64,000 nucleotides of DNA from Shewanella sp. Isolate13 (GCF_022398325.1 NZ_JAKEVD010000005.1:81161-145160), one strand, 5' to 3'. Shown: positions 1 to 10,531, counted from the stretch's first letter. Numbers and translations: made by a program. Notes: generated from the sequence alone by a model not told the origin.

Positions 1-641
1 TCATCTTGAGTCAAGTCGTTAGGCAATCTAAAGAGTACAGTTCTTGGTGTCATGATAGCCGTTACAGGCATCTCTTTAACCGACAGCATCTGAGTTAGAA
101 TCTTAGACTCTTGCTCATCAAGCTCCCCCGATGCACGACCAATCTCTGCCATCGCGCTCATCTCTTGGCGAATGTACTGACCTTCGTCACCTTTACCCAT
201 TAATTGAGTAACCTGTTTCGACATCCAAATAAGCGGTAACGTACTACGCTCCATCCAAACCAATGCGATAGAAACTGCAGGAGCAAGAGAGCGCCAGTAG
301 TTTGCACCTAGAGTTTTAGGGATGATCTCTGAGAAGAAGAGAATTAAGAAGGTAAGAACACCAGAAAATACGCCTAGCATCTCGTCGCCGAATACCTTTG
401 CCGCTTGCGCACCAGCAACAGCAGCACCAACGGTGTGTGCGATAGTGTTTAGCGTAAGGATAGAAACGAGTGGAGATTCAACATTCTCTTTCTGCTTAGT
501 TAACCTGTTAGCTGCACCTGGGTTGGTTTTAGATAATGAGGCTATGTAGCTCGGCGTGACTGAAAGCAAAACGGCTTCAAACACACTACAAAGAAAAGAG
601 ACTGTAATCGCGACAAATATTATAATGATAAGGGTTATCAT
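1..641 (-). CDS. CNNM/DUF21 and CBS-domain membrane protein, 3' end cut off
   Basis: Reading the minus strand from an ATG at 641 gives 213 codons open to the window edge. The N-terminus is strongly hydrophobic (MITLIIIIFVAITVSLF), and further hydrophobic stretches and the run IIPKTLGANYW are typical of the DUF21/CNNM transmembrane domain. After about residue 180 the text VTAIMTPRTVLFRLP looks like the start of the first CBS domain. Family members (YfjD/CorC/CorB, often called hemolysin-like) are inner-membrane proteins linked to Mg2+/Co2+ transport. The CBS pair and any CorC-HlyC domain lie outside the window. It is divergent from rlmN. The only visible Shine-Dalgarno-like GGAGG is unusually far (15 nt) from the ATG and sits in a small inverted repeat. 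Confidence 0.8.
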   Translation of the reverse strand, partial: MITLIIIIFVAITVSFLCSVFEAVLLSVTPSYIASLSKTNPGAANRLTKQKENVESPLVSILTLNTIAHTVGAAVAGAQAAKVFGDEMLGVFSGVLTFLILFFSEIIPKTLGANYWRSLAPAVSIALVWMERSTLPLIWMSKQVTQLMGKGDEGQYIRQEMSAMAEIGRASGELDEQESKILTQMLSVKEMPVTAIMTPRTVLFRLPNDLTQD

Positions 642-801
642 AAAGGTGAAATTACACCTCCAAATGGCAGACCAAAAGTAGTCTGCGCGGATTCTAGCAC
701 AGGTTTTGATCTTTGGTGATAGCCTGCTGGCTAATATTTGTTAAGATCTGTATAATTCGCCGCCCGCAAGCAGGTTTTAGGTTTTTTTGAGGTTAGACTA
801 A

Positions 802-1923
802 ATGAGTGAAAAGAAGATCAATTTATTGGATCTTGATCGTAAGGCATTAAGAGCGCTATTTACCGAGATGGGTGAAAAGCCATTCCGTGCCGATCAATTG
901 ATGAAATGGATTTATCATTTTGGCGTTAGTGACTTCGAAGAAATGACGAACATTAACAAAGCATTGCGTGCAAAACTTGCCGCAAGATGCGAAATCGTAG
1001 CGCCTGCTATCTCAAGTTACCAAAAGTCATCAGATGGCACCATTAAGTTTGCTATCAACGTCGGCGATGGCCAAGAAGTTGAAACGGTTTATATTCCTGA
1101 AGATGACCGTGCGACCTTATGTGTCTCTTCTCAAGTAGGTTGTGCCCTTGAATGTACTTTCTGCTCAACAGCGCAGCAAGGTTTTAACCGTAACCTTACC
1201 GTTGCCGAAATTGTCGGCCAAATTTGGCGTGTTGCCGATTTTATCGGTTTCGTAAAAGACACGGGTGAGCGCCCAATCACGAACGTCGTGATGATGGGGA
1301 TGGGTGAGCCGTTACTAAACCTTAAGAACGTCATTCCTGCGATGGACATCATGCTCGATGATTTCGGTTTCAGCCTTTCTAAGCGCCGTGTCACGGTATC
1401 GACTTCTGGCGTGGTGCCAGCGCTAGATAAGTTAGGCGATGCACTGGATGTTGCCCTAGCGGTGAGTATTCACGCACCAAACGATGAGCTACGTGACGTA
1501 TTAGTACCGATCAACAAGAAGTACCCATTAGAAGAGTTCTTAGCCGGAATTCGTCGCTATATTGCAAAGTCGAATGCTAACCGCGGCCGTGTTACGCTTG
1601 AGTACGTGATGCTGGATCATATTAATGACAGCACAGATCAGGCTCATGAGCTTGCTAAGTTGATGAAAGACACGCCATGTAAGGTTAACCTTATTCCGTT
1701 TAACCCATACCCGGGCTCACCTTATGGGCGTTCATCTAATTCTCGTATCGATAGATTCTCGAAAGTATTGATGGAGTATGGCCTTACCGTTATCGTGCGT
1801 AAGACTCGTGGCGATGATATTGACGCGGCTTGTGGTCAGCTAGCAGGCGATATTCGCGATAGAACTAAACGTTTAGCGAAAAAACAAATGCAACAGAGCC
1901 AGATTTCAGTCACAATGAACTAA
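802..1923 (+). CDS. rlmN: dual-specificity 23S rRNA/tRNA adenine-C2 methyltransferase RlmN
   Basis: Radical-SAM enzyme that methylates C2 of A2503 in 23S rRNA and A37 in some tRNAs. The 373-residue product is the usual length. The CX3CX2C cluster motif is visible as C114, C118 and C121 (CALECTFC), with the accessory cysteine C107 and the C-terminal catalytic cysteine C344 ([10 protein letters not shown]) that carries the methyl group. The glycine-rich [10 protein letters not shown] segment for SAM binding is present. ATG at 802 follows a TATAAT-like -10 at 751-756. It is the first gene of the conserved rlmN-pilW-rodZ-ispG run on this strand. Confidence 0.97.
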   Translation: MSEKKINLLDLDRKALRALFTEMGEKPFRADQLMKWIYHFGVSDFEEMTNINKALRAKLAARCEIVAPAISSYQKSSDGTIKFAINVGDGQEVETVYIPEDDRATLCVSSQVGCALECTFCSTAQQGFNRNLTVAEIVGQIWRVADFIGFVKDTGERPITNVVMMGMGEPLLNLKNVIPAMDIMLDDFGFSLSKRRVTVSTSGVVPALDKLGDALDVALAVSIHAPNDELRDVLVPINKKYPLEEFLAGIRRYIAKSNANRGRVTLEYVMLDHINDSTDQAHELAKLMKDTPCKVNLIPFNPYPGSPYGRSSNSRIDRFSKVLMEYGLTVIVRKTRGDDIDAACGQLAGDIRDRTKRLAKKQMQQSQISVTMN

Positions 1924-1943
1924 CTCTTTGTATCTACTGGTAG

Positions 1944-2744
1944 ATGGGCGTAACAATGAATCAGAGTAAGGTGGTGTTTCCACTGGTATTAATTCTGTCA
2001 TCTATGATGACAACTGGGTGCGTCACCCAAGATACCTATGCCGGGACTGATATTCCTGTCTCTGAACGAAAAGTTGATAAAGTTTCTGCTGCGCGCCAAC
2101 GTGTGCAGTTAGGGCTAACCTATCTACAAAAGGGCAATAGTGAGCAAGCAAAAGCCAATCTTGATCGCGCCTTGGCTTTTGCGCCTAATTTGGAAGAAGT
2201 TCATATTGCTTTTGCCTATTACTACCAGTCTGTGGGTGAATTAGACAAAACAGAGCAAGCGTACAGAGAAGCTATCAACTCCAGTGACGCAACGGGTGAT
2301 TCTTATAACAACTTCGGGGCATTTTTGTGTCAGCAGGGCAAATATGCTGAATCAGAAAAGATGTTCCTAAAAGCAGTTGAACAACCCCTATACACCCGCT
2401 CGGCATCGACCTATGAAAACTTAGGGATTTGTAGCCGAAAAGCTGGGCAGGTCAGTAAAGCGCAAAAGTATTTTGCGATGGCGCTAAAGTACGATCCTAG
2501 GAGACGCACCTCATTAATTGAGCTAACAGAGATCGATTATGAGCAGGGGCGATTCGCCGAAGCGAGAGAGCAGCTTTCTCGTTACCATAGAGTTGCGGCA
2601 GAGTCTGCAGGCAGTTTGGCACTAGGGATTAAAATTGAGCAAGGTTTGAAAGACGAAGAAGCGGTAAAACGGTTCGGTATCTTACTGCTGGCAAAGTTTC
2701 CGCAGTCTGTTCAAGCCAAAGAATATCGGGCTAGCATGCATTAA
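1944..2744 (+). CDS. pilW: type IV pilus biogenesis/stability lipoprotein PilW (PilF)
   Basis: Outer-membrane lipoprotein with tetratricopeptide repeats that helps the PilQ secretin assemble. The N-terminus has a charged start, a hydrophobic core and a cysteine at the end (SSMMTTGC), consistent with a type II signal although the lipobox is weak. At least four TPR-like helical pairs run from about residue 50 to 240 (for example QLGLTYLQKGNSEQAKANL and FGAFLCQQGKYAESE). An in-frame ATG at 1956 (MNQSKV) is an equally likely start. It lies 20 bp after rlmN, and its stop overlaps the rodZ start by one base (TAATG), so the genes are probably translationally coupled. Confidence 0.9.
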   Translation: MGVTMNQSKVVFPLVLILSSMMTTGCVTQDTYAGTDIPVSERKVDKVSAARQRVQLGLTYLQKGNSEQAKANLDRALAFAPNLEEVHIAFAYYYQSVGELDKTEQAYREAINSSDATGDSYNNFGAFLCQQGKYAESEKMFLKAVEQPLYTRSASTYENLGICSRKAGQVSKAQKYFAMALKYDPRRRTSLIELTEIDYEQGRFAEAREQLSRYHRVAAESAGSLALGIKIEQGLKDEEAVKRFGILLLAKFPQSVQAKEYRASMH

Positions 2745-3691
2745 TGAAAAAAGAACATACTCAAGAGCCCAATTTAGACAACGAAAGCCTAGTGGATGAG
2801 CCTACGCTCACACTGGGCGTTTTGCTAAAAGCAGCCCGCGAAAGCAAGGGGCTGTCGGTAGAGGCTATCGCATCACAATTGCATTTACGCCCTACCATAG
2901 TGCAAGAGATTGAGGCCGATAATTTAACTGAAGTAGGCGCAGCAACATACGTACGTGGCTATGTCAAAAACTATGCCCGTGCTGTCCAAGCTGATCCATT
3001 TACCGTACAAGAGTGCTTAGATAAGCAGTTGGCAAATGACGATAAACCGTCGATGCAGAGTTTTTCTCGTAAAACGACTCGACAAGCTCGCGATGGTCGA
3101 TTGATGGCATTGACCTATCTGATCGTATTCGTGTTGCTAGGGCTCATGGTCTGGTGGTGGTTCCAAAAGTCATCGATGGAGACTGCGGTTGATTACTCTC
3201 AACCGACTGCAGAGGAGGTTGCAGCCTCGGCTGAAGCTCCCGATTCGGACGTTCTAGGAGCGCTGTTGATTGAAGGCGCTGACTTAGCGGTTGAGCCGAG
3301 TTCAGAGACAACGGATAAAACAGCCCCAGAGATAAACAGTCAACAAGGTTCTGAGTCTTCAGAAGTGCAAATGAGTCAGCCTTCAGAAACGGTTGCGGCA
3401 GCGCAAACCGAACAGGCTGAATCAACAACAGATGCAATCACAGCTTCAACGCTTAAGCTAAGCCTCAGTGGTGACTGCTGGATTAAAGTCACCGACGCGA
3501 CGGGCAAGACTTTAGTTAGCGACCTTAAAAAAGCGGGTAACGAAATTAACTTGAGCGGAGCAGAACCGTTTGCGGTGACCTTAGGCGCTCCACAAGTTGT
3601 TACCATAGAGCTAAACGGTATGCCCGTTAGCCTAGAGCAATATCCTCACGGTAAGGTGGCAAAATTGACATTGCCACGCGCAGCACAATAA
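2744..3691 (+). CDS. rodZ: cytoskeleton/cell-shape protein RodZ
   Basis: Bitopic inner-membrane protein that links MreB filaments to the cell-wall elongation machinery. Visible domains in order: a cytoplasmic Xre-like helix-turn-helix (about residues 24-90; [23 protein letters not shown]), a basic juxtamembrane stretch, one transmembrane helix (about 122-142, ending VWWWF), an Ala/Glu/Ser-rich periplasmic linker and a C-terminal DUF4115-type beta domain ([16 protein letters not shown] onward). The 315-residue length is normal. The start overlaps the pilW stop; ispG follows after 22 bp. The linker is low complexity, so frame-shifted ORFs across it are shadows. Confidence 0.95.
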   Translation: MKKEHTQEPNLDNESLVDEPTLTLGVLLKAARESKGLSVEAIASQLHLRPTIVQEIEADNLTEVGAATYVRGYVKNYARAVQADPFTVQECLDKQLANDDKPSMQSFSRKTTRQARDGRLMALTYLIVFVLLGLMVWWWFQKSSMETAVDYSQPTAEEVAASAEAPDSDVLGALLIEGADLAVEPSSETTDKTAPEINSQQGSESSEVQMSQPSETVAAAQTEQAESTTDAITASTLKLSLSGDCWIKVTDATGKTLVSDLKKAGNEINLSGAEPFAVTLGAPQVVTIELNGMPVSLEQYPHGKVAKLTLPRAAQ

Positions 3692-3713
3692 CGGATCACA
3701 GAGCACAAAGACG

Positions 3714-4829
3714 ATGTATAACGAATCTCCTATTATCAGACGCAAATCAAGCCGAATCTATGTCGGTGATGTTCCTATTGGTGATGGTGCCCCAATTGCG
3801 GTGCAGTCGATGACCAATACTCGCACAACAGATGTTGAGGCGACCGTTGCGCAAATTAAGGCGTTAGAGAATGTGGGTGCCGACATAGTACGTGTTTCTG
3901 TACCGACTATGGACGCTGCAGAGGCGTTTAAACTGATTAAACAGCAGACTCGCGTGCCTTTGGTCGCCGATATTCATTTTGACTACCGTATCGCGCTAAA
4001 AGTGGCTGAATACGGCGTGGATTGTTTGCGTATTAATCCAGGTAATATCGGTAACGAGCAGCGTATTCGTAGCGTAGTCGAATGCGCTCGTGATAAGAAT
4101 ATCCCAATTCGTATCGGTGTTAATGGTGGTTCATTAGAGAAAGATCTAATGGATAAGTATAAAGAGCCGACACCAGAAGCTCTGCTAGAGTCGGCGATGC
4201 GTCACGTGGATATTTTAGACCGTTTAAACTTCGATCAGTTTAAGGTCAGCGTGAAAGCATCAGACGTGTTCTTGGCAGTCGAGTCATACCGTTTACTGGC
4301 TAAGCAGATTGTGCAGCCACTTCATCTTGGCATTACTGAGGCGGGCGGTGCGCGTGCAGGTTCAGTGAAATCAGCAGTGGGCTTAGGCATGTTGCTTGCG
4401 GATGGTATAGGTGACACCTTACGTATTTCACTGGCGGCTGATCCAGTTGAAGAGATTAAGGTCGGTTTTGATATTCTTAAATCGTTGCGCATTCGTTCTC
4501 GCGGCATTAACTTTATCGCTTGCCCATCATGCTCGCGCCAAGAATTTGATGTGATTGCAACCGTAAACGAGCTAGAGCAGCGTCTCGAAGATATCGTTAC
4601 CCCTATGGATGTATCGATTATTGGTTGTGTGGTCAATGGCCCAGGTGAAGCACTGGTATCCGATATCGGCCTGACGGGCGGTAACCGTATGAGTGGTTAT
4701 TATGATGATGGTGTACGCCAAAAAGAGCGTTTCGATAACACCAACATCGTCGATTCGCTAGAAGCGAAGATCCGCGCTAAAGCGTCAATCGTTGCTGGTC
4801 GAATCCAAGCGAAAGATCTTAGTAAGTAA
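3714..4829 (+). CDS. ispG: 4-hydroxy-3-methylbut-2-enyl diphosphate synthase (flavodoxin), IspG
   Basis: [4Fe-4S] enzyme of the MEP isoprenoid pathway that converts MEcPP to HMBPP. It has 371 residues, one fewer than the E. coli enzyme. Cluster ligands C270 and C273 ([11 protein letters not shown]) and C305 with the catalytic glutamate E312 ([12 protein letters not shown]) are all present. The N-terminal TIM-barrel motifs ([23 protein letters not shown]) are intact. It is the last gene of the rlmN operon, followed by a hairpin with a T-run at 4838-4874. Confidence 0.97.
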   Translation: MYNESPIIRRKSSRIYVGDVPIGDGAPIAVQSMTNTRTTDVEATVAQIKALENVGADIVRVSVPTMDAAEAFKLIKQQTRVPLVADIHFDYRIALKVAEYGVDCLRINPGNIGNEQRIRSVVECARDKNIPIRIGVNGGSLEKDLMDKYKEPTPEALLESAMRHVDILDRLNFDQFKVSVKASDVFLAVESYRLLAKQIVQPLHLGITEAGGARAGSVKSAVGLGMLLADGIGDTLRISLAADPVEEIKVGFDILKSLRIRSRGINFIACPSCSRQEFDVIATVNELEQRLEDIVTPMDVSIIGCVVNGPGEALVSDIGLTGGNRMSGYYDDGVRQKERFDNTNIVDSLEAKIRAKASIVAGRIQAKDLSK

Positions 4830-4837
4830 TAACTGAG

Positions 4838-4874
4838 TCACCGTTAAACCAAGAGGGTTAGGCGGTGATTTTTT
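4838..4874 (+). terminator. probable intrinsic terminator after ispG
   Basis: Imperfect stem (TCACCG with CGGTGA, plus AACC with GGTT nearer the loop) followed by six T residues at 4869-4874. A second small hairpin, AACGCC/GGCGTT with a T-run, lies at about 4909-4935 just before hisS and contains a TATAAT at 4915-4920, so that one may combine a promoter element with a terminator-like fold. Confidence 0.7.
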
Positions 4875-4967
4875 AGGTGGCGACACCCTAGTGTACGTTT
4901 AGTGTTGAAACGCCTATAATGCGAGGCGTTTTTTAATTTTTATATAGCAAATTTAACGAGTCGAATA

Positions 4968-6242
4968 GTGGCAAAACAGATCCAAGCGATTCGCGGAATG
5001 AACGACATTCTGCCAACACAAAGTCCTTTATGGCAAAAACTAGAAACCGTATTAAGAGAAACTGTGAGTGCATACGGTTATAGCGAAATTCGTACTCCTA
5101 TCGTTGAAAGTACCGATCTTTTCAAGCGTTCTATCGGTGAAGTGACTGATATCGTAGAAAAAGAGATGTACACCTTCGACGACAGAAATGGTGATAGCTT
5201 AACCCTTCGTCCAGAAGGTACAGCCTCAACTGTGCGTGCGGGTAACGAGCATGGTTTGCTATATAACCAAGAACAACGTCTTTGGTATATGGGCCCAATG
5301 TTCCGCCACGAACGCCCACAAAAAGGCCGATACCGCCAATTCCACCAGTTTGGTGTTGAAGTCTACGGCATTCCAACTGCCGATATTGATGCAGAAGTAT
5401 TAATGCTGTCTGCCAAGCTATGGGAAAAGCTGGGTATTACCGAGCATGTGACCCTAGAGCTAAATACCTTAGGTGACGTGGAAGAGCGCGCAGCATACCG
5501 AGACGCCTTGATTGCGTTCTTAGAGCAGCATAAAGAGGTGTTGGACGAAGACAGTCAGCGCCGCATGTACACTAATCCATTGCGCGTCCTGGACTCTAAG
5601 AATGCCGATGTACAGGCGCTTTTAGCCGATGCGCCAGTGTTAATGGACTACTTTGGTGAAGACACTCGTTCACATTTTTCACATTTATGTGAACTCTTAG
5701 AGGCTGTCGGCATCCAATACACAATCAATCCTCGCCTCGTGCGCGGTTTAGATTATTATAATCGCACGGTTTTTGAGTGGGTGACATCGAGCCTTGGTTC
5801 GCAAGGTACGGTATTGGCAGGTGGTCGTTACGACGGCCTTGTGGGTCAATTAGGCGGTAAGCCAACACCAGCAGTGGGTTTTGCTATGGGCCTTGAGCGC
5901 ATCGTATTACTACTGCAAACTCTAGAGCTGGACAAAGATATCGGTCCTGCTGTTGACGTATACGTGACAGCGATGGGAGATAGCAGCCGAGTCGAAGCAA
6001 TTAAGATTGCACAAGAGCTAAGAGCAAGCTTGCCAACTGCTAAAGTGATGAGCCATTGTGGTGGCGGTAACTTTAAGAAGCAGATGAAGCGAGCTGATAA
6101 GAGCGGTGCCACTGTTGCATTGGTGATTGGTGAAGATGAACTTGCCAATAACCAAGTTGCAGTGAAACACCTTCGCGAAGATAAAGCACAAGAATTGGTT
6201 GCCCGTGATGCATTGGCGACATATATTGCAGAGCTGATTTAA
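4968..6242 (+). CDS. hisS: histidyl-tRNA synthetase
   Basis: Class II aminoacyl-tRNA synthetase that charges tRNA-His. The start is GTG at 4968 ([13 protein letters not shown]), matching the family N-terminus. Motif 2 ([24 protein letters not shown]), the histidine-specific motifs [15 protein letters not shown] and AGGRYDGL, and motif 3 ([11 protein letters not shown]) are visible; the anticodon-binding domain covers about residues 325-420. The 424-residue length is standard. yfgM follows after 14 bp and bamB after that, the usual gammaproteobacterial order. Confidence 0.97.
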   Translation: MAKQIQAIRGMNDILPTQSPLWQKLETVLRETVSAYGYSEIRTPIVESTDLFKRSIGEVTDIVEKEMYTFDDRNGDSLTLRPEGTASTVRAGNEHGLLYNQEQRLWYMGPMFRHERPQKGRYRQFHQFGVEVYGIPTADIDAEVLMLSAKLWEKLGITEHVTLELNTLGDVEERAAYRDALIAFLEQHKEVLDEDSQRRMYTNPLRVLDSKNADVQALLADAPVLMDYFGEDTRSHFSHLCELLEAVGIQYTINPRLVRGLDYYNRTVFEWVTSSLGSQGTVLAGGRYDGLVGQLGGKPTPAVGFAMGLERIVLLLQTLELDKDIGPAVDVYVTAMGDSSRVEAIKIAQELRASLPTAKVMSHCGGGNFKKQMKRADKSGATVALVIGEDELANNQVAVKHLREDKAQELVARDALATYIAELI

Positions 6243-6256
6243 AAGGGGAAGAGTAA

Positions 6257-6877
6257 GTGGAAATCTATAGCACAGAAGAGCAACAAGTAGATGCTATCAA
6301 ACAGTTCTGGAAAGATTACGGCACTTCAGTCGTTGTGGGCGCCGTTGTCGGTTTAGGTGGATTATTTGGTTGGAATTATTATTCTGACCACCAAGTCGCG
6401 CAAGCTGAAGCCGCTTCAGAGTCATTTCAAGCCTTAAGCAGTCAAAACACTGCAGACGCAGCTATGTTAGCTGCGGCCGATAACTTTGCTAAAGAGCACG
6501 GTCAAAAGGGCTACCAGTCTCTGCTTGAATTGCTAGTCGCTAAGTCAGCGGTTGAAACTGGCGATTTAGATAAAGCACAAGCCACATTAAAGAATGTGAT
6601 TGCCACCAATGTTGATGACAGCATTGTGCTTATTGCCACCATGCGTCTAGCACGTGTACAGGCTGAGCAAGGCCAATACGCAACAGCGATTGCGACGCTT
6701 GAACAAATTACAGATCCAGCCTCCGCGGCGCAAAGAGATGAGCTAAAAGGTGATTTCTTAGTACGCCAAGGTGAAACTCAGAAGGCAAAGATTGCCTATC
6801 AAACTGCGGTAGAAAATGGTGGCACTATGACTAGTCCAACATTACAAATGAAGCTTGATAATCTGAATAAGGCATAA
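6257..6877 (+). CDS. yfgM: YfgM family protein, ancillary SecYEG translocon subunit
   Basis: Single-pass inner-membrane protein with a periplasmic TPR-like domain. In E. coli it associates with SecYEG and PpiD and influences envelope stress signalling. GTG start at 6257 has a strong AAGGGG ribosome site. The sequence shows a short cytoplasmic segment (VEIYSTEEQQVDAIKQFWKDYG), one transmembrane helix at about residues 23-41 (VVVGAVVGLGGLFGWNYY), and an alanine-rich helical repeat domain. It lies between hisS and bamB, from which it is separated by 11 bp. Confidence 0.92.
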   Translation: MEIYSTEEQQVDAIKQFWKDYGTSVVVGAVVGLGGLFGWNYYSDHQVAQAEAASESFQALSSQNTADAAMLAAADNFAKEHGQKGYQSLLELLVAKSAVETGDLDKAQATLKNVIATNVDDSIVLIATMRLARVQAEQGQYATAIATLEQITDPASAAQRDELKGDFLVRQGETQKAKIAYQTAVENGGTMTSPTLQMKLDNLNKA

Positions 6878-6888
6878 GGAATCTGCCC

Positions 6889-8076
6889 ATGAAGTCTTGG
6901 TGCAAAACACTACTCGCATGTGGATTAAGTATAGGCATGTTGTCTGCTTGCTCTTCAAATGATGTAGAGGAAGATCCGGTTACACCACTTACCGAGATCC
7001 AAGCTAGCGTTTTTCCAGAGGTGACTTGGAGCGCTAACATCGGTGATGGTGTAGGTGATTACTACTCTCGCTTACGTCCAGCGGCTCGCTACGACAAACT
7101 CTTTGTTGCTGACCGCTATGGTAAGGTTGAAGCGTTTAACGAAGCGACCGGTGAGCGTGTTTGGCAAAATGATTTTAGCTCGGCATTTAGAGATAATGCG
7201 CTTGCTAAGAACAAGGGCGCACGTTTAGCAGGCGGTGTAACGGCTGCACGTAACAAGGTATTTGTGGGTGGAGAAAGTGGCCTATTAGCCGCTTTCGATG
7301 AAGCGACAGGTGAAGCTGTTTGGCATGTTATTGCCGGCGGTGAACTGTTATCGGCACCGACCGTTGGGGAAGATGTGGTTGTTGTTAACACTGGTGCGGG
7401 TACGTTAGAAGCGTTTGACGTGGAAGACGGAACTCAACAGTGGGTATATGAAAACCAACTACCGACCCTAACTCTACGTGGTACAGGTTCTGCTTCATAC
7501 GAAGCTGGCGGCTTCTTTGTTGGTACTGCCGATGGTAAAATTGCTGTCGTGATTAAAAACAATGGTCAGGCGGCATGGGAGCAAGCTATCTACACGCCTA
7601 AGGGAGGCAATGAGTTCTCTCGCATGGCCGATGTGGATATGAAGCCATTACTAGTGGGCGAAAACCTATACGCCGTGAGCTACAACGGTAACTTAGTGTC
7701 TATGGAGATGCGCACTGGTCGTATCGTATGGTCACGCAGTTACTCTAGCTTCAATGAGTTAGCGTATTCGGGGATTAGTCTGTTTGTGGTCGATGATCAC
7801 AGCCGTATTTACTCTGTTGATAGACGAAATGGTCTAGAGTTATGGAGTAATGCAGAGTTAGTTAACCGTAGTTTAACCGCCCCAGTATCATTTAAAGATT
7901 ACGTGGTTGTCGGTGATTTTGAGGGTTATTTACACTTCTTAAGCAAGTCTGATGGTCAAATCGTTGGACGTGTACAGGTAGATAGCTCAGGTTTATACAG
8001 TCAGCCATTGGTGGTTAATGACAACCTATATGTGCAGACTCGTAATGGAAAAGTGGTTCGAGTCACACTTCCGTAA
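6889..8076 (+). CDS. bamB: outer membrane protein assembly factor BamB
   Basis: Lipoprotein of the BAM complex that inserts beta-barrel proteins into the outer membrane. The signal ends in LSIGMLSACSSN, a lipobox with C21. The mature part repeats PQQ-like blade motifs (VEAFNEATGERVWQ, LAAFDEATGEAVWH, LEAFDVEDGTQQWVY, LVSMEMRTGRIVWSR, IYSVDRRNGLELWSN), consistent with the eight-bladed propeller. The 395-residue length is normal. It ends the hisS-yfgM-bamB group and is followed by an intrinsic terminator at 8099-8130. Confidence 0.96.
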   Translation: MKSWCKTLLACGLSIGMLSACSSNDVEEDPVTPLTEIQASVFPEVTWSANIGDGVGDYYSRLRPAARYDKLFVADRYGKVEAFNEATGERVWQNDFSSAFRDNALAKNKGARLAGGVTAARNKVFVGGESGLLAAFDEATGEAVWHVIAGGELLSAPTVGEDVVVVNTGAGTLEAFDVEDGTQQWVYENQLPTLTLRGTGSASYEAGGFFVGTADGKIAVVIKNNGQAAWEQAIYTPKGGNEFSRMADVDMKPLLVGENLYAVSYNGNLVSMEMRTGRIVWSRSYSSFNELAYSGISLFVVDDHSRIYSVDRRNGLELWSNAELVNRSLTAPVSFKDYVVVGDFEGYLHFLSKSDGQIVGRVQVDSSGLYSQPLVVNDNLYVQTRNGKVVRVTLP

Positions 8077-8098
8077 GCCTAGTCGTTAGAGATGATAA

Positions 8099-8130
8099 GG
8101 CCCCTGGATGTGTATGCCGGGGGCTTTTTA
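8099..8130 (+). terminator. intrinsic terminator after bamB
   Basis: GC-rich stem (GGCCCCTGG with CCGGGGGCT, containing G-T pairs) and a run of five T residues, 22 bp after the bamB stop. Confidence 0.85.
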
Positions 8131-8162
8131 GTTATTAGAAATTGAGTAATAGAGGCAATTAA

Positions 8163-9632
8163 ATGATTCCTGTTGTGGCCCTAGTTGGGCGACCAAACGT
8201 TGGTAAGTCGACCCTTTTTAACCGGCTTACCCGTACCAGAGACGCGCTTGTCGCTGACTTTCCTGGGCTAACTCGGGATCGTAAATACGGCCGAGCACAT
8301 CTTGCAGGTTATGAGTTCATCGTAGTCGATACTGGCGGTATTGATGGCACTGAAGAGGGCATTGAAACTCGCATGGCTGAGCAATCTCTCGCGGCGATTG
8401 AAGAAGCAGACGTTGTGCTATTCATGACCGATGCTCGTGCAGGCTTAACCGCTGCCGATCTGGCGATTGCTCAACACCTACGTAGCCGTGAAAAGACGAC
8501 TTTTGTTGTTGCGAATAAGGTTGACGGTATCGATGCCGACTCGGCTTGTGCAGAGTTCTGGTCGCTAGGGCTGGGCGAAGTTTACCAGATGGCTGCAGCC
8601 CAAGGCCGTGGCGTGACCAACATGATCGAATACTCTTTAGCCCCATACGCAGAAGCGATGGGGATCACCAAAAATGAAGACGGTGATGATGACGAAGAGG
8701 AGCGCGAGTACACAGAAGAGGAAGCGGAAGCAGAGCAAAAACGTCTGCAAGACCTGCCAATCAAACTTGCTATTATCGGTAAGCCTAATGTCGGTAAGTC
8801 GACGCTAACTAACCGCATTTTAGGTGAAGAGCGCGTTGTGGTTTATGACGAGCCAGGTACTACTCGTGACAGTATTTATATCCCAATGGAGCGTCAAGGC
8901 CGTGAATACGTATTGATTGACACTGCGGGTGTACGTCGTCGTAGCAAGGTGCACGAAACTGTTGAGAAGTTCTCTGTTATTAAGACTCTTAAAGCGGTTG
9001 AAGACAGTAATGTGGTATTGCTGGTGATCGATGCCCGTGAAGGTATTGCTGAACAAGACTTAGGTCTATTAGGTTTCGTGTTAAACGCGGGCCGAGCATT
9101 GGTTATCGCCGTCAACAAGTGGGACGGTATCGACCAAGACGTTAAAGACCGAGTGAAGAGCGAGCTTGATCGTCGTTTAGGCTTTATCGATTTCGCCCGT
9201 ATTCACTTTATCTCAGCTTTGCACGGTACAGGTGTGGGTCATCTGTTTGAGTCAATCGAAGAAGCTTATGACAGTGCAACGCGCCGCGTGAGCACTTCTA
9301 TGCTGACTCGTATCATGCAGATGTCACAAGACGATCACCAACCACCATTGGTTAACGGTCGCCGCGTTAAGCTTAAGTATGCTCACGCTGGTGGTTACAA
9401 TCCACCCATCGTGGTTGTACACGGTAACCAGGTTAAGAAGCTTCCAGATTCTTACAAGCGTTATATGATGAACTACTTCCGTCGTTCATTGAAGGTGATT
9501 GGTACCCCAATCCAGCTACGCTTCCAAGAGGGGGGCAACCCGTTCGAGGGCATGAACACCAAGAAACTGACTGTGAGCCAAGAGCGTCGCCGTAAGCGTA
9601 TGGTTGGTCATATTCGCGATAAGAATAAGTAA
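8163..9632 (+). CDS. der: ribosome biogenesis GTPase Der (EngA)
   Basis: Essential tandem GTPase required for 50S subunit maturation. The first G domain has its P-loop at residues 9-16 (GRPNVGKS), with DTGG and the NKVD motif; the second has GKPNVGKS at 206-213, DTAG and NKWD. Between them (about residues 171-197) is an acidic linker with many D and E residues. The C-terminal KH-like domain carries the conserved PPxxVVHGNQ-like text ([16 protein letters not shown]). The 489-residue length is normal. It stands alone between two intrinsic terminators. Confidence 0.97.
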   Translation: MIPVVALVGRPNVGKSTLFNRLTRTRDALVADFPGLTRDRKYGRAHLAGYEFIVVDTGGIDGTEEGIETRMAEQSLAAIEEADVVLFMTDARAGLTAADLAIAQHLRSREKTTFVVANKVDGIDADSACAEFWSLGLGEVYQMAAAQGRGVTNMIEYSLAPYAEAMGITKNEDGDDDEEEREYTEEEAEAEQKRLQDLPIKLAIIGKPNVGKSTLTNRILGEERVVVYDEPGTTRDSIYIPMERQGREYVLIDTAGVRRRSKVHETVEKFSVIKTLKAVEDSNVVLLVIDAREGIAEQDLGLLGFVLNAGRALVIAVNKWDGIDQDVKDRVKSELDRRLGFIDFARIHFISALHGTGVGHLFESIEEAYDSATRRVSTSMLTRIMQMSQDDHQPPLVNGRRVKLKYAHAGGYNPPIVVVHGNQVKKLPDSYKRYMMNYFRRSLKVIGTPIQLRFQEGGNPFEGMNTKKLTVSQERRRKRMVGHIRDKNK

Positions 9633-9688
9633 CAGTTTACTGTTCGCGATGGGCTTAATGCCCGTGAGTAAAATAGTAAAGCAACATT

Positions 9689-9716
9689 AAAAAAGGAACC
9701 TCAGGGTTCCTTTTTT
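9689..9716. terminator. bidirectional intrinsic terminator between der and the convergent gene
   Basis: Perfect 12-bp stem: six A then GGAACC, loop TCAG, GGTTCC then six T. The A-tract and T-tract on the two sides allow it to act on both strands. A second 9-bp stem (TATAACCTC at 9770-9778 with GAGGTTATA at 9789-9797) lies closer to the minus-strand gene. Confidence 0.9.
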
Positions 9717-9823
9717 GTTTTCAGCTTGTGGTGTTTTTAGATTGAGATAAGGTCATTAAACTAAAAGCATATAACCTCTACCAAAGTTGAGGTTATACCC
9801 TGTTGTAGGTTAGTCGTAAAATA

Positions 9824-10531
9824 TCACTTCTTACTTTGTTCAATCACATCTATCAGTCGTTGCCTCAATGGCTCGCTGATTGGAAACGTAAAGCTGGCAC
9901 CTTGCATTATTTCTACAGGCTCAATAACCTGATCTTCTTTGTAGGCTACAACATAGTCATTGTCGCTAACCATTTTTTGATAATGTTTTATTGCGTTAAT
10001 GGCACCTTTTTGATCTTGGTGTTTGTAGACGAATTCAGAGGTGTGAGTTAACACATATTCAGTGTCTCTTTGTTGTTGAAAATGTCTATCTGTACGACTG
10101 ACAAAGCCTCGCATGCCACCGGTTTCAATATAAGAGTTGCTGGTACCTTGAATTCGGTTGACGCCAATACCGTCGGGGGTGGTTATTTGATGGCCGCTCC
10201 AGAAGTTAATTTGTCTATTTTTCAAATCGATTCGAATGTCGTCTAACTCTATATGCTTATACATATCGTTATTGGTAGTGCGAGTATTGTAGCGATACTG
10301 CACAATTAAGCTTTCAAAAGGGCTATCTCCACCTGAATGGTGACAAGTAATACTGACAATATCAGGTAGAGGCTGGCATAAACGATTTACCAGCTCAGGT
10401 TTAAAACCATGCTTTGTTGCTGCTGCGGTAAATGTGTCAGAGATGACGACTTTGCTCTCTGGTGTTGCATAGGCGTTGAGGTTTAATGCTGCCAAAACTA
10501 GGCCAAGTGACAATTTTATGGTTTTGCTCAT
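9824..10531 (-). CDS. secreted protein of unknown function
   Basis: I do not recognise this family. The chosen ATG at 10531 (MSKTIKLSLGLVLAALNLNAYA) gives a clean Sec signal peptide with cleavage likely after AYA (about residue 22); a GTG four codons upstream is the alternative. The mature protein of about 213 residues contains two cysteines (VNRLCQPL and ITCHHSGG) that could form a disulfide, is otherwise polar, and has no membrane segment. It stands alone on the minus strand between der and another unknown gene. Codon use is more AT-rich than in its core neighbours. It may be periplasmic or outer-membrane associated. Confidence 0.7.
   Translation of the reverse strand: MSKTIKLSLGLVLAALNLNAYATPESKVVISDTFTAAATKHGFKPELVNRLCQPLPDIVSITCHHSGGDSPFESLIVQYRYNTRTTNNDMYKHIELDDIRIDLKNRQINFWSGHQITTPDGIGVNRIQGTSNSYIETGGMRGFVSRTDRHFQQQRDTEYVLTHTSEFVYKHQDQKGAINAIKHYQKMVSDNDYVVAYKEDQVIEPVEIMQGASFTFPISEPLRQRLIDVIEQSKK

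Noticed and set aside
322..549. 75-codon plus-strand ORF
   Set aside because: It is antisense to the clearly coding CNNM/DUF21 gene.
8581..9118. Several minus-strand ORFs inside der
   Set aside because: Shadows of a highly conserved GTPase gene; serine-rich low-information translations.
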